Shown here one piece after another: positions 34,051 to 41,358 of a stretch of 47,995 nucleotides of DNA. Positions within the stretch are counted from its first letter, which is position 1. Every line of letters starts with the position of its first letter. The position numbers and the translations under genes are program-made. The notes under the pieces are model-generated. The model had not been told where the DNA came from, did not search any database, and saw only the letters and a list, made by a program, of their open reading frames with translations. The stretch is taken from contig JAUZOE010000031.1 in the NCBI GenBank assembly GCA_030706605.1, positions 1 through 47,995 on the forward strand, read 5' to 3'. Origin of the DNA: Bacteroidota bacterium. Its GTDB lineage: Bacteria; Bacteroidota; Bacteroidia; Chitinophagales; Chitinophagaceae.

Positions 34051-35022
34051 TCAACTCTTCACTCCTTCAAACAAGCTATCTACAAATTGTCTTTTATCAA
34101 ATACAAGCAGATCAGTCGCTTTCTCCCCCACCCCGATAAACTTCACCGGAATTTTAAACTGGTCAGCTATTGCCAAAACTACACCACCTTTTGCCGTGCC
34201 ATCCAGTTTGGTAATGGCGAGTGCTGTCACTTCTGTAGTAGCGGTAAAGTGCCTTGCCTGTTCCAATGCATTTTGCCCGGTACTTCCATCAAGCACCAAC
34301 ATTACCTCGTGCGGAGCGCCGGGCAATACTTTACTAATGGATCTTTTTATTTTATTAAGTTCGTCCATCAAATGGATTTTATTGTGCAATCTTCCTGCTG
34401 TGTCAATAATCACCACATCTACATTTTTAGCAACGGCACTTTGCACCGCATCAAAGGCTACGGCGCTTGGATCTGATCCCATGGCATGTTTTACAATGGG
34501 CACATTGGCCCGTTGGCTCCAGATATTTAACTGGTCAACGGCTGCCGCCCTGAAAGTATCGGCAGCTCCCAATAAAACCGACTTCCCCGCCAGTGAAAAA
34601 TTATGGGACAACTTTCCAATAGTAGTTGTCTTACCGGCGCCATTGACACCTACTACCAATATCACATGAGGTTTATGCGTAGCAGGAAGTTCATAATTGA
34701 TGTATAAAGTATCCTGTGGTGCATCTACCAAAATAGATTGAATTTCCTCTTTTAATATCCTGTTGAGTTCTGCAGTATTGATGTATTTATCCTTTGCTAC
34801 CCGTTTTTCAATTCCATCAATAATTTTCACAGTTGTATCCACACCTACATCTGCGCTAACTAAAGCATTTTCAAGATCATCAAGTACATCTTCATCTACT
34901 ACACTTTTGCCTGCAATTGCTTTAGTGATCTTATCAAAAAAACCTTCTTTTGTTTTTTTTAAACCCTGGTCAAGGCTTTCCTTCTGTTCTTTTTTACCAA
35001 AAATTTTATCAAAGATTCCCAT
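34051..35022 (-). CDS. ftsY: Signal recognition particle receptor FtsY
   Basis: This 323-residue SRP GTPase docks ribosome-SRP complexes at the membrane. The NG domain is complete: GVNGAGKTTTIGKLSH (P-loop, G1), AADTFRAAAVDQL (G2), DTAGRLHNK (G3), TKLDGTAKGG (G4) and FIGVGEKATDL (G5 region). The acidic A domain is very short (MGIFDKIFGKKEQKESLDQG), as in many Bacteroidota. It is transcribed behind rpmB, rpmG and the DUF4295 gene, but a hairpin terminator lies in the 85-base gap, so expression is probably partly uncoupled. Confidence 0.96.
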   Translation of the reverse strand: MGIFDKIFGKKEQKESLDQGLKKTKEGFFDKITKAIAGKSVVDEDVLDDLENALVSADVGVDTTVKIIDGIEKRVAKDKYINTAELNRILKEEIQSILVDAPQDTLYINYELPATHKPHVILVVGVNGAGKTTTIGKLSHNFSLAGKSVLLGAADTFRAAAVDQLNIWSQRANVPIVKHAMGSDPSAVAFDAVQSAVAKNVDVVIIDTAGRLHNKIHLMDELNKIKRSISKVLPGAPHEVMLVLDGSTGQNALEQARHFTATTEVTALAITKLDGTAKGGVVLAIADQFKIPVKFIGVGEKATDLLVFDKRQFVDSLFEGVKS

Positions 35023-35052
35023 CGTAAAATTGATTAAGGGGTAAAAATAAAT

Positions 35053-35084
35053 AAAGCTATCCGCAACACGTGCCGGATAGCTTT
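35053..35084 (-). terminator. Terminator or attenuator between the DUF4295 gene and ftsY
   Basis: Arms AAAGCTATCCG (35053-35063) and CGGATAGCTTT (35074-35084) flank a 10-base loop. On the minus strand the hairpin is followed by ATTTATTTTTA. It would end most ribosomal-protein transcripts before ftsY. Confidence 0.7.
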
Positions 35085-35107
35085 AAAAAATAATTGTGAT
35101 AGCAAAA

Positions 35108-35278
35108 TTAACTTCCCAAATGTTCTTTGATCTTGTCTTTATGAACAATCGATTCTTTAAAAGTATAAGATCCGGATTTAGGACTGCGTACGGTACGCAC
35201 CACTTTGGTCCAGTTTTTCGCATCGGCTGCGGCCTTCTGATCCTTAGTTTTTATCGCTGTTTTTGCTGCTTTTGCCAT
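35108..35278 (-). CDS. DUF4295 small basic protein
   Basis: This 56-residue ORF starts with ATG at 35278 (MAKAAKTAIKTKDQKAAADA) and ends with KIKEHLGS. It is rich in lysine and alanine, with a central NWTKVVRTVRSPKSGSYTFKE segment. Size, composition and position directly behind rpmG match the DUF4295 family found in Bacteroidota. That position suggests a ribosome-associated protein, but the function is not known. The spacing to rpmG is 43 bases. Confidence 0.85.
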   Translation of the reverse strand: MAKAAKTAIKTKDQKAAADAKNWTKVVRTVRSPKSGSYTFKESIVHKDKIKEHLGS

Positions 35279-35321
35279 GATATTTTAATTTGATAATGTG
35301 CTAATATTCTTAATGAGCTTA

Positions 35322-35504
35322 TTATTTAATTTCTTTGTGAACGGTAACTTTTTTTAATATGGGATTGAATTTTTTCAATTCCAGACGTTCAGGGGTATTC
35401 TTCTTATTTTTTTTGGTTATATACCGGCTCGTTCCGGGAAGACCTGAAGTTTTATGTTCAGTACATTCCAAAATTACCTGTACCCTGTTTCCTTTTCTTG
35501 CCAT
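35322..35504 (-). CDS. rpmG: 50S ribosomal protein L33 (bL33)
   Basis: This 60-residue basic protein reads [18 protein letters not shown], then [24 protein letters not shown], which is the bL33 signature. The zinc-binding cysteine pairs of the C+ form are absent; only one cysteine is present, so this is the C-minus type. It lies in the rpmB-rpmG-DUF4295 operon, 23 bases behind rpmB. Confidence 0.96.
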   Translation of the reverse strand: MARKGNRVQVILECTEHKTSGLPGTSRYITKKNKKNTPERLELKKFNPILKKVTVHKEIK

Positions 35505-35527
35505 AACAAATGTTTATAATTGTTTAT

Positions 35528-35764
35528 TTAGATCTTTGCGCCTTCAGCTCTCATTTTTTTCACTACGCTGAAAAGTCCGTTCTTATTGATAGTACGAATA
35601 GCCTCAGAAGATAACTTCAAAGTAATCCATTTGTCCTCTTCAGCCAGAAAATATCTCTTTTTCTGAAGATTAGGCAAAAACCTTCTACGGGTTTTAATAT
35701 TTGAATGTGAAACCGTATTACCTGTAATCGGTCTTTTTCCTGTTACCTGACAAACTCTAGCCAT
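35528..35764 (-). CDS. rpmB: 50S ribosomal protein L28 (bL28)
   Basis: From the ATG at 35764 it has 78 residues. It reads [29 protein letters not shown], then PNLQKKRYF and the C-terminal [12 protein letters not shown]-like [22 protein letters not shown], typical of bL28. The frame is open 11 codons upstream, but those residues ([11 protein letters not shown]) overlap the promoter side and are not part of the family. First gene of the operon. Confidence 0.96.
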   Translation of the reverse strand: MARVCQVTGKRPITGNTVSHSNIKTRRRFLPNLQKKRYFLAEEDKWITLKLSSEAIRTINKNGLFSVVKKMRAEGAKI

Positions 35765-35785
35765 AATGATCTTTTTTTCGGACGG

Positions 35786-35793
35786 CAAAGGTA
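35786..35793 (-). promoter_or_regulatory. Candidate -7 element of the rpmB operon
   Basis: CAAAGGTA on the plus strand reads TACCTTTG on the minus strand, matching TAnnTTTG. It lies 22 bases before the L28 start. The in-frame upstream start at 35797 would lie before this box, which supports the start at 35764. Confidence 0.5.
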
Positions 35794-35976
35794 ACAAACA
35801 ATTTTTTACCTGAAAAATAAAAATTTACTTTTTTCAGAAAAATTCAACAGTAGGAATAAAAATGAAATTATTACATGTTTTTCGGCTCAGATTATGCTTT
35901 CCGGGACAAAATAGCAGTAAGGACAATAAAAGTATCCTTTTTTAGCCGCGGCATAGTTTATGATATTAATAATAAC

Positions 35977-36273
35977 ATGGAAACTTTCAAAGATTTAATA
36001 CAGAGCAAACAACCGGTCTTGGTTGACTTTCATGCTACCTGGTGTGGCCCATGCAAACAAATGGCACCCGAATTACAACGGTTTGCCCACAACAATACGG
36101 GCAAATTAAGAGTAATAAAAATTGATATTGACAAAAATCAAAATGCAGCGCAACAATTCAATATACAAGGGGTACCCACTTTAATTCTTTTTAAAGAAGG
36201 TAAAGTTTTATGGCGGCAGTCAGGCGCCATGAGTTCAGCACAAATTTCACAGGCGGTATTACCTCACCTTTAA
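35977..36273 (+). CDS. Thioredoxin
   Basis: From the ATG at 35977 this is a 98-residue cytoplasmic thioredoxin. It has active site WCGPC in FHATWCGPCKQMAPEL near residues 22-37, the DIDKNQNAAQQF segment and cis-proline in GVPTLILFKEGK. The frame is open 34 codons upstream, but that extension (MFFGSDYAFRDKIAV) is not thioredoxin-like and is not a signal peptide. It is slightly shorter than E. coli TrxA. It is followed after 52 bases by an OsmC gene on the same strand, a pairing that suggests redox defence. Confidence 0.88.
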   Translation: METFKDLIQSKQPVLVDFHATWCGPCKQMAPELQRFAHNNTGKLRVIKIDIDKNQNAAQQFNIQGVPTLILFKEGKVLWRQSGAMSSAQISQAVLPHL

Positions 36274-36325
36274 AACAGGTAGATTTGCAGCATTCATTTT
36301 TAAACATCTAAATAATAATAAAGAC

Positions 36326-36742
36326 ATGGCTGTTACCAGCATTACTACAACTTTTAATTCAGGAATGAATTTTACGGCAAATGTGAACGGACACAAAATA
36401 GAGATAGACACCGACGAAGCAGGTGGTGGCAATAATATCGGCACCCGGCCCAAAGCCCTCATGTTAGCCTCCCTGGCAGGATGCACCGGATTGGATGTAG
36501 TAAACATGCTGAATAAAATGCGGGTAAGCTTTTCGGATCTGTCAATAAAAGTGGATGCACATCTTACAGATACAGAACCTACAGTTTATGACGAGGTCAC
36601 TGTTAATTACAGCATTAAAGTAAGTAAGGAAGATGAATCAAAAGTAGAGAAAGCGGTAAATCTTTCACAGGATAAATACTGTGGAGTTACTAAAATGTTT
36701 GAGTCATTTGCAAAGGTTAATCATACAATCAATTATTTATAG
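36326..36742 (+). CDS. OsmC family peroxiredoxin-like protein
   Basis: This 138-residue protein has the OsmC fold pattern: IDTDEAGGGNNIGTRPKALMLASLAGCTGLDVVNML, with the first redox cysteine in LAGCTGLDV (near residue 53), and the second in DKYCGVTKMF (near residue 124). OsmC/YhfA-type proteins reduce organic hydroperoxides using this pair or act in sulfur-related detoxification. The sequence resembles the YhfA subgroup more than Ohr. It lies just downstream of thioredoxin and is convergent with the EamA transporter gene. Confidence 0.9.
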   Translation: MAVTSITTTFNSGMNFTANVNGHKIEIDTDEAGGGNNIGTRPKALMLASLAGCTGLDVVNMLNKMRVSFSDLSIKVDAHLTDTEPTVYDEVTVNYSIKVSKEDESKVEKAVNLSQDKYCGVTKMFESFAKVNHTINYL

Positions 36743-36780
36743 CCCGAAGGTATTCCGGAATACTGAGATAAAAATAAAAA

Positions 36781-37659
36781 TCATAATAACTCCTTTCTAT
36801 CCCTGTAAACCCTTACCATTTGCAGCGTAACTGCCATTAAAATAATTGCAAATCCATAATAGAATCCGGCTCCCAAAAATTTATTTTCATGAAAAATAAT
36901 AAAAGCCATAATAATTGAATAAACAGGTTCCAGGTTGTAAGTAAGATTAGCCGTAAAAGCCGACACCTGTTTCAATGCATTAAGGCTAAGAATAAAAGCC
37001 AATACCGTACATAGCCATGCCAAAACTAATAGCCACAGCCAATCAACTAAAGTAGGTATAAAATAACTCGCCGGAAAAAATTGCAGGTACACAGGAAGAA
37101 TAAAACACAAAGCAATTAAACCTCCTGTCATTTCATAAAGTGTCAGGATTTTAGGAGAAAAACTATTCAACAATTTTTTATTAAAAATTGGGAATAAGCT
37201 GGCAAGCATTGCAGAAATGACTCCAAAAATAATCCCGGTTTTATATTCTGGATAAAAATTAAAAATAAAGTAAATGCCTACAATGGCGAGCAAACCCAGG
37301 AATATTTCCACTATATCAATTTTTCTTCTCATAATGACAGGCTCAAATATTGAAGTAAAAAAGCCAATCGCAGATAAACACGTAACCGACACTGAAACAT
37401 TGGAATATTTGACACTTCCGTAAAATGTTACCCAATGCAGTGCAACGATAGCCCCCACTCCAAAAAGTTTCAATATATTCTCTTTAGAAAGAAGAATGAG
37501 TTCTTTTCTGAAAAATAAAATCAGGGCAAGTGTAACAGCGCTGACCAACATCCTATAGCTTACAAGATACCCTTCATTCAACTCGATGAGTTTTCCTAAT
37601 ATAGCAGTGAATCCTGCTAATAAGACGGCTATGTGAAGTTGGAGAAATGCTTTTTTCAA
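36781..37659 (-). CDS. EamA/DMT-family transporter
   Basis: This 292-residue protein has ten hydrophobic segments in two similar halves, the EamA repeat arrangement (VALHWVTFYGSVKYSNVSVSV in the first half, SLNALKQVSAFTANLTYNLEPVYSIIMA in the second). EamA proteins export amino acids or small metabolites. The substrate is unknown here. It is convergent with osmC and divergent from the DUF2723 gene. Confidence 0.9.
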   Translation of the reverse strand: MKKAFLQLHIAVLLAGFTAILGKLIELNEGYLVSYRMLVSAVTLALILFFRKELILLSKENILKLFGVGAIVALHWVTFYGSVKYSNVSVSVTCLSAIGFFTSIFEPVIMRRKIDIVEIFLGLLAIVGIYFIFNFYPEYKTGIIFGVISAMLASLFPIFNKKLLNSFSPKILTLYEMTGGLIALCFILPVYLQFFPASYFIPTLVDWLWLLVLAWLCTVLAFILSLNALKQVSAFTANLTYNLEPVYSIIMAFIIFHENKFLGAGFYYGFAIILMAVTLQMVRVYRDRKELL

Positions 37660-37684
37660 TTGAAGTATAGAGGATTTTAAAATC

Positions 37685-37711
37685 CAAAAATAGTTTAAGA
37701 TTTGAATTCAA
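37685..37711 (-). promoter_or_regulatory. Candidate promoter of the EamA gene
   Basis: On the minus strand TTG (37711-37709), a 16-base spacer, and TATTTTTG (37692-37685) resemble the -33 and -7 elements. The -7 box is 25 bases before the start codon. Confidence 0.4.
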
Positions 37712-37858
37712 TAAGATTTAATCTGATTTCAAATTTGAATTTCGCCGGGCATGTTTTTTTAAGCAAAACAACTATTAATAATAAAATTAATTGAGATATA
37801 ATTAACAATCCTTTTTATAAAAAAAAAGAAGCGGTTAGAATTGTACCAATCATAGCTT

Positions 37859-37866
37859 TATATTTG
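37859..37866 (+). promoter_or_regulatory. Candidate -7 element of the DUF2723 gene
   Basis: TATATTTG matches TAnnTTTG and lies 23 bases before the ATG at 37890. A TTG at 37841 gives a 15-base spacer, shorter than usual. Confidence 0.45.
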
Positions 37867-37889
37867 CCTCTGTTTATTAAAATAAGACC

Positions 37890-40800
37890 ATGAGCTTTAA
37901 ACGCATCAACAACATTACCGGGTGGGCAATATTAATAATTGCCTCCTTTGTTTATTTATCTACTATGGAAGCCACCGGCAGTTTTTGGGATTGCGGCGAA
38001 TTCGCTTCCAGTGCTTACAAACTTCAAATTCCACATCCTCCGGGAGCGCCCTTATTCATTATGTTGGGAAGGCTTTTCATGGTTCCTTTTTCAAACCCCA
38101 ACAGCGCAATTCTTGGTTTAAATACGATGAGCGCCCTGATGAGTGGTTTTACGATTTTATTTTTGTTCTGGAGTATTACACATTTTGCCAGAAAATTATT
38201 AGAAAGACACAATACCAATCCGCTTACTTCACAACAGATTTTTACCATCATGGCAGCAGGTGTGGTAGGCGCATTGGCCTATACATTCTCAGATTCCTTC
38301 TGGTACAGTGCCGTAGAATCGGAAGTATATGCGAGTTCTTCATTTTTTACTGCAATCGTTTTTTGGGCAGTACTTAAGTGGGAACAAGACGTTACTTCTG
38401 AACAATCAAATGGAATTAAAGGCCATTTTACCCGCGCCGACAGGTGGTTGATACTGATTTTTTATTTGATAGGACTAGCAGTAGGTGTGCATTTACTGCC
38501 AATTCTTACTATCCCGGCTATTGTAATGGTTTATTATTTTAAACGTTATAATACTACTAAATGGAAAACATTTTGGGCCTTTGTGATTGCCTGTCTCATT
38601 ACCGGTATTGTACAAGTACCTATGATACAATGGACCATTAAACTGGCTGGCGATTTTGATATATTTTTCAAAAACAGTTTTGATCTTCCTTTCTTTACCG
38701 GCTTTACTTTCTTTTTTGTACTACTTGCTATAATCATTTTTATAATATTACGAATAGCTAAAAGAAAAAACTGGAATTTTTTAAAACTCGCCATGTGGAG
38801 TTTTTCTTTTGTTATACTTGGGTTTTCCACCTATTTCACTACTCTTATCCGTTCCAATGCAGATCCTGCTATTGACATGTTTAATGTAGACAATCCGGTG
38901 AGTCTTGTAGGTTACCTGAGCCGCGAACAATATGGTGACTGGCCTATTTTATCGGGACAGGATTTTACTGCAGAACCTTCAGATCAAAAATATGTTGATA
39001 CTTATGTAAAAGGGAAAAACAAATATGAGAAGAAAGGAAAAAAGATAGTAACCGAGTATGCTCCCGAAGACACACATATATTTCCACGTATGTGGGATGC
39101 GAGTAATGACCAGGGGCATGCAGATTATTATGCAAGCTTTGCAGGTATTGGCAAAGACCCTAAGACAGGAAAATATTTAGATAAGCCCACTATGGGTGAT
39201 AATATTAGTTTCTTTTTCAGTTACCAACTTAATTGGATGTACTGGCGCTATTTTATGTGGAATTTTGCTGGAAAGCAAAACGATATTCAGGGTATAGATA
39301 TGGGCAATGTAAGAGATGGAAACTGGCTTACGGGCATTCCTTTCTGGGATAATGCAAGATTAGGAGATCAAAGTAAAATGCCTGATAGTTTAAAATATAA
39401 TAAAGCGCACAACCGTTTATTTGCCTTACCATTATTACTTGCACTCCTTGGTCTCATTTATCAATACAAAAAGGATAAAGAAGATACTTTGGTTGTTGGT
39501 TTATTATTCTTTTTCACCGGCATTGCCATTGTCTTTTACCTGAACCAGGCAGGTAATCAACCACGCGAAAGAGATTATGCCTATGTAGGTTCCTTTTATG
39601 CTTTTGCCATTTGGATAGGACTGGGCGTCTTATATGTAAAAGAACTTCTGGACAAATACATTAAAAACCCCAAAATCGCTAATTATACTGCAGCGGTGAT
39701 TTGCGTGCTGGCTTTACCGGTATTAATGGCCAACCAGGAATGGGATGACCATGACCGCAGCCATAAAACGATAGCCAGGGATTTAGGAATTGACTATTTA
39801 CAAAGCTGTGCACCCAATGCTATACTAATTACTTTTGGGGATAATGACACCTACCCACTATGGTTCGACCAGGAAGTACTGGGCATTCGTAGGGATATAA
39901 GAGTAGTCAACTCGAGCTTACTTGGAACAGATTGGTATATTAATCAATTGCGTTATAAAATAAACAAAAGTGCTCCTTTTGATGTAATCTGGACTGAGGA
40001 TCAAATATTAGGAAGTAACCGGGATGCCATTTATTATTTTCCGGATTTGCCAGGTGCCAAAGTAGACCAAACTAAGCCTATGGATTTGTACACCATGATG
40101 AAAGATTATGCAGGAAGTGATGATCCTACAAGGATGTATAATAACAATGGCGATTACATCAATATTTATCCAACTAAAAAAGTAGAAGTGCCCGTTGATA
40201 CTAACCTCGTAAGGCAAAACGGAACCGTAAACCCAGGTGATAGCGTTGTAAGTGAAGTTACTTTTGACATTCCCAAAAATGCATTGGGAAAAAATGAAAG
40301 CGCTATTTTAAATATTATCGCTGCTAATAAATGGAAGCGACCTATCTATTTTACATCTCCATATGATGAATTAGGTTTCCAGCAATATTTAAGAACAGAC
40401 GGACTGACCTATCGGTTGGTACCTGTGAAAAACGGCGAAGTAAACCGCGATTGGGCATATAATGTGATGATGAACAAATTTGGTTTTGGCGATGCCAATG
40501 TTCCGGGAGTTTATTTTGATGAAGAAAACAGGAGGCACTTGAATACCATCAGGATGCAATTTGCCCAGGTAGCTAATAATCTTGCTGACCATGGCCAACT
40601 AAAAGAAGCAAGACAAATGCTGCACCGTTGTGATTCAATGATGCTGCAGCAAAATTTCCCATATGGATTGGTATCTCGCAGACAACAGCAGGATCAGATT
40701 TCCGGGCAATTTTTATTGGCCGCATATAAAGCCGGAGATACTGTTTTAGCCAAGAAAGTTTCAGATGCTTTACGAAAAGATCTTGAACAGCAAATCACTT

Positions 40801-41003
40801 ATTATAATAATCTTGACGAAAGCAAGCAATCTTCCCTTACCTATGAAAATCAGATTGTACAACAATTATTGCAACAGATAAATGGAATGGAACAGTATTT
40901 TACCAAACCTGTTCCAATGGTTTCCCCTGAAAACAGGAATCCTGTTATTAATAATGCCCCACTTCCTAAAAAAGATACGCAGGGAAATAATACAAAAAAA
41001 TAA
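37890..41003 (+). CDS. DUF2723 (GT117/TMEM260-like) membrane glycosyltransferase-type protein
   Basis: This 1037-residue protein has about a dozen membrane spans in its first 600 residues and a large soluble C-terminal region. The DUF2723 signature MEATGSFWDCGEFASSAYKLQIPHPPGAPLF (near 26-56) has the acidic DCGEF loop typical of GT-C enzymes. RERDYAYVGSFYAF follows near residue 560. The C-terminal half has GDNDTYPLWFDQEVLGIRRDIRVVN and glutamine-rich helices, with a polar tail. The family includes human TMEM260, an O-mannosyltransferase, so protein O-glycosylation in the periplasm is plausible, but it is not proven for bacteria like this. It is monocistronic, ending at a strong terminator. 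Confidence 0.88.
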   Translation: MSFKRINNITGWAILIIASFVYLSTMEATGSFWDCGEFASSAYKLQIPHPPGAPLFIMLGRLFMVPFSNPNSAILGLNTMSALMSGFTILFLFWSITHFARKLLERHNTNPLTSQQIFTIMAAGVVGALAYTFSDSFWYSAVESEVYASSSFFTAIVFWAVLKWEQDVTSEQSNGIKGHFTRADRWLILIFYLIGLAVGVHLLPILTIPAIVMVYYFKRYNTTKWKTFWAFVIACLITGIVQVPMIQWTIKLAGDFDIFFKNSFDLPFFTGFTFFFVLLAIIIFIILRIAKRKNWNFLKLAMWSFSFVILGFSTYFTTLIRSNADPAIDMFNVDNPVSLVGYLSREQYGDWPILSGQDFTAEPSDQKYVDTYVKGKNKYEKKGKKIVTEYAPEDTHIFPRMWDASNDQGHADYYASFAGIGKDPKTGKYLDKPTMGDNISFFFSYQLNWMYWRYFMWNFAGKQNDIQGIDMGNVRDGNWLTGIPFWDNARLGDQSKMPDSLKYNKAHNRLFALPLLLALLGLIYQYKKDKEDTLVVGLLFFFTGIAIVFYLNQAGNQPRERDYAYVGSFYAFAIWIGLGVLYVKELLDKYIKNPKIANYTAAVICVLALPVLMANQEWDDHDRSHKTIARDLGIDYLQSCAPNAILITFGDNDTYPLWFDQEVLGIRRDIRVVNSSLLGTDWYINQLRYKINKSAPFDVIWTEDQILGSNRDAIYYFPDLPGAKVDQTKPMDLYTMMKDYAGSDDPTRMYNNNGDYINIYPTKKVEVPVDTNLVRQNGTVNPGDSVVSEVTFDIPKNALGKNESAILNIIAANKWKRPIYFTSPYDELGFQQYLRTDGLTYRLVPVKNGEVNRDWAYNVMMNKFGFGDANVPGVYFDEENRRHLNTIRMQFAQVANNLADHGQLKEARQMLHRCDSMMLQQNFPYGLVSRRQQQDQISGQFLLAAYKAGDTVLAKKVSDALRKDLEQQITYYNNLDESKQSSLTYENQIVQQLLQQINGMEQYFTKPVPMVSPENRNPVINNAPLPKKDTQGNNTKK

Positions 41004-41046
41004 CCCACCTGTAAAAAAGGTTGGATTTAATTTAAAAATAAAATTT

Positions 41047-41083
41047 AAGATCCCGTTTCAGTTACGAAACGGGATCTTTTTAT
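41047..41083 (+). terminator. Rho-independent terminator of the DUF2723 gene
   Basis: Thirteen-base arms AAGATCCCGTTTC (41047-41059) and GAAACGGGATCTT (41066-41078) flank a 6-base loop, followed by TTTATA. It is one of the clearest terminators in the window. Confidence 0.88.
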
Positions 41084-41358
41084 AAACAAGCTCTTTTCAT
41101 TTCGGCCCCAATAGTTTTATCCAAACATTATTAATTTAACTTTTGTTCATATCTTCAACTTTAATAATCATCTGCGATTTGGGTTATCGGCTTGCCATTA
41201 TAAAAGACCAATTTATCGTCAAAACAAAAATACTTGTTTCAGCAAACAAAGACCCATGCTGCTTACTTCCAATGGCATTTACATGTTAAAAGTCAACAAT
41301 TGAAAAAAAATGGATAACTAAATTTGCAAAAATCTATTAATCAGTTAAACTCTGAAAA
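41084..41358. other. AT-rich gap before the foreign-looking cassette, no gene seen
   Basis: No ORF of interest was found. The base composition is like that of the left part of the window, and the change to G+C-richer sequence occurs near the start of the FG-GAP gene. The end of the gap holds a host-type promoter box. I saw no direct repeat, tRNA or integrase marking the junction. Confidence 0.4.
41300..41326 (+). promoter_or_regulatory. Candidate promoter of the FG-GAP/GH78/GH92 operon
   Basis: TTG at 41300-41302, a 16-base spacer and TAAATTTG at 41319-41326 resemble the Bacteroidota -33 and -7 elements. The ATG is 32 bases downstream. The spacer is slightly short. Confidence 0.45.

Noticed and set aside
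34196-34669. 157-codon plus-strand ORF within ftsY
   Set aside because: It is antisense to the conserved GTPase domain of FtsY and rich in A, S and T, typical of a shadow frame.
35875-35976. 34-codon N-terminal extension of thioredoxin
   Set aside because: It has no signal peptide or domain features, and the ATG at 35977 gives a standard thioredoxin start.
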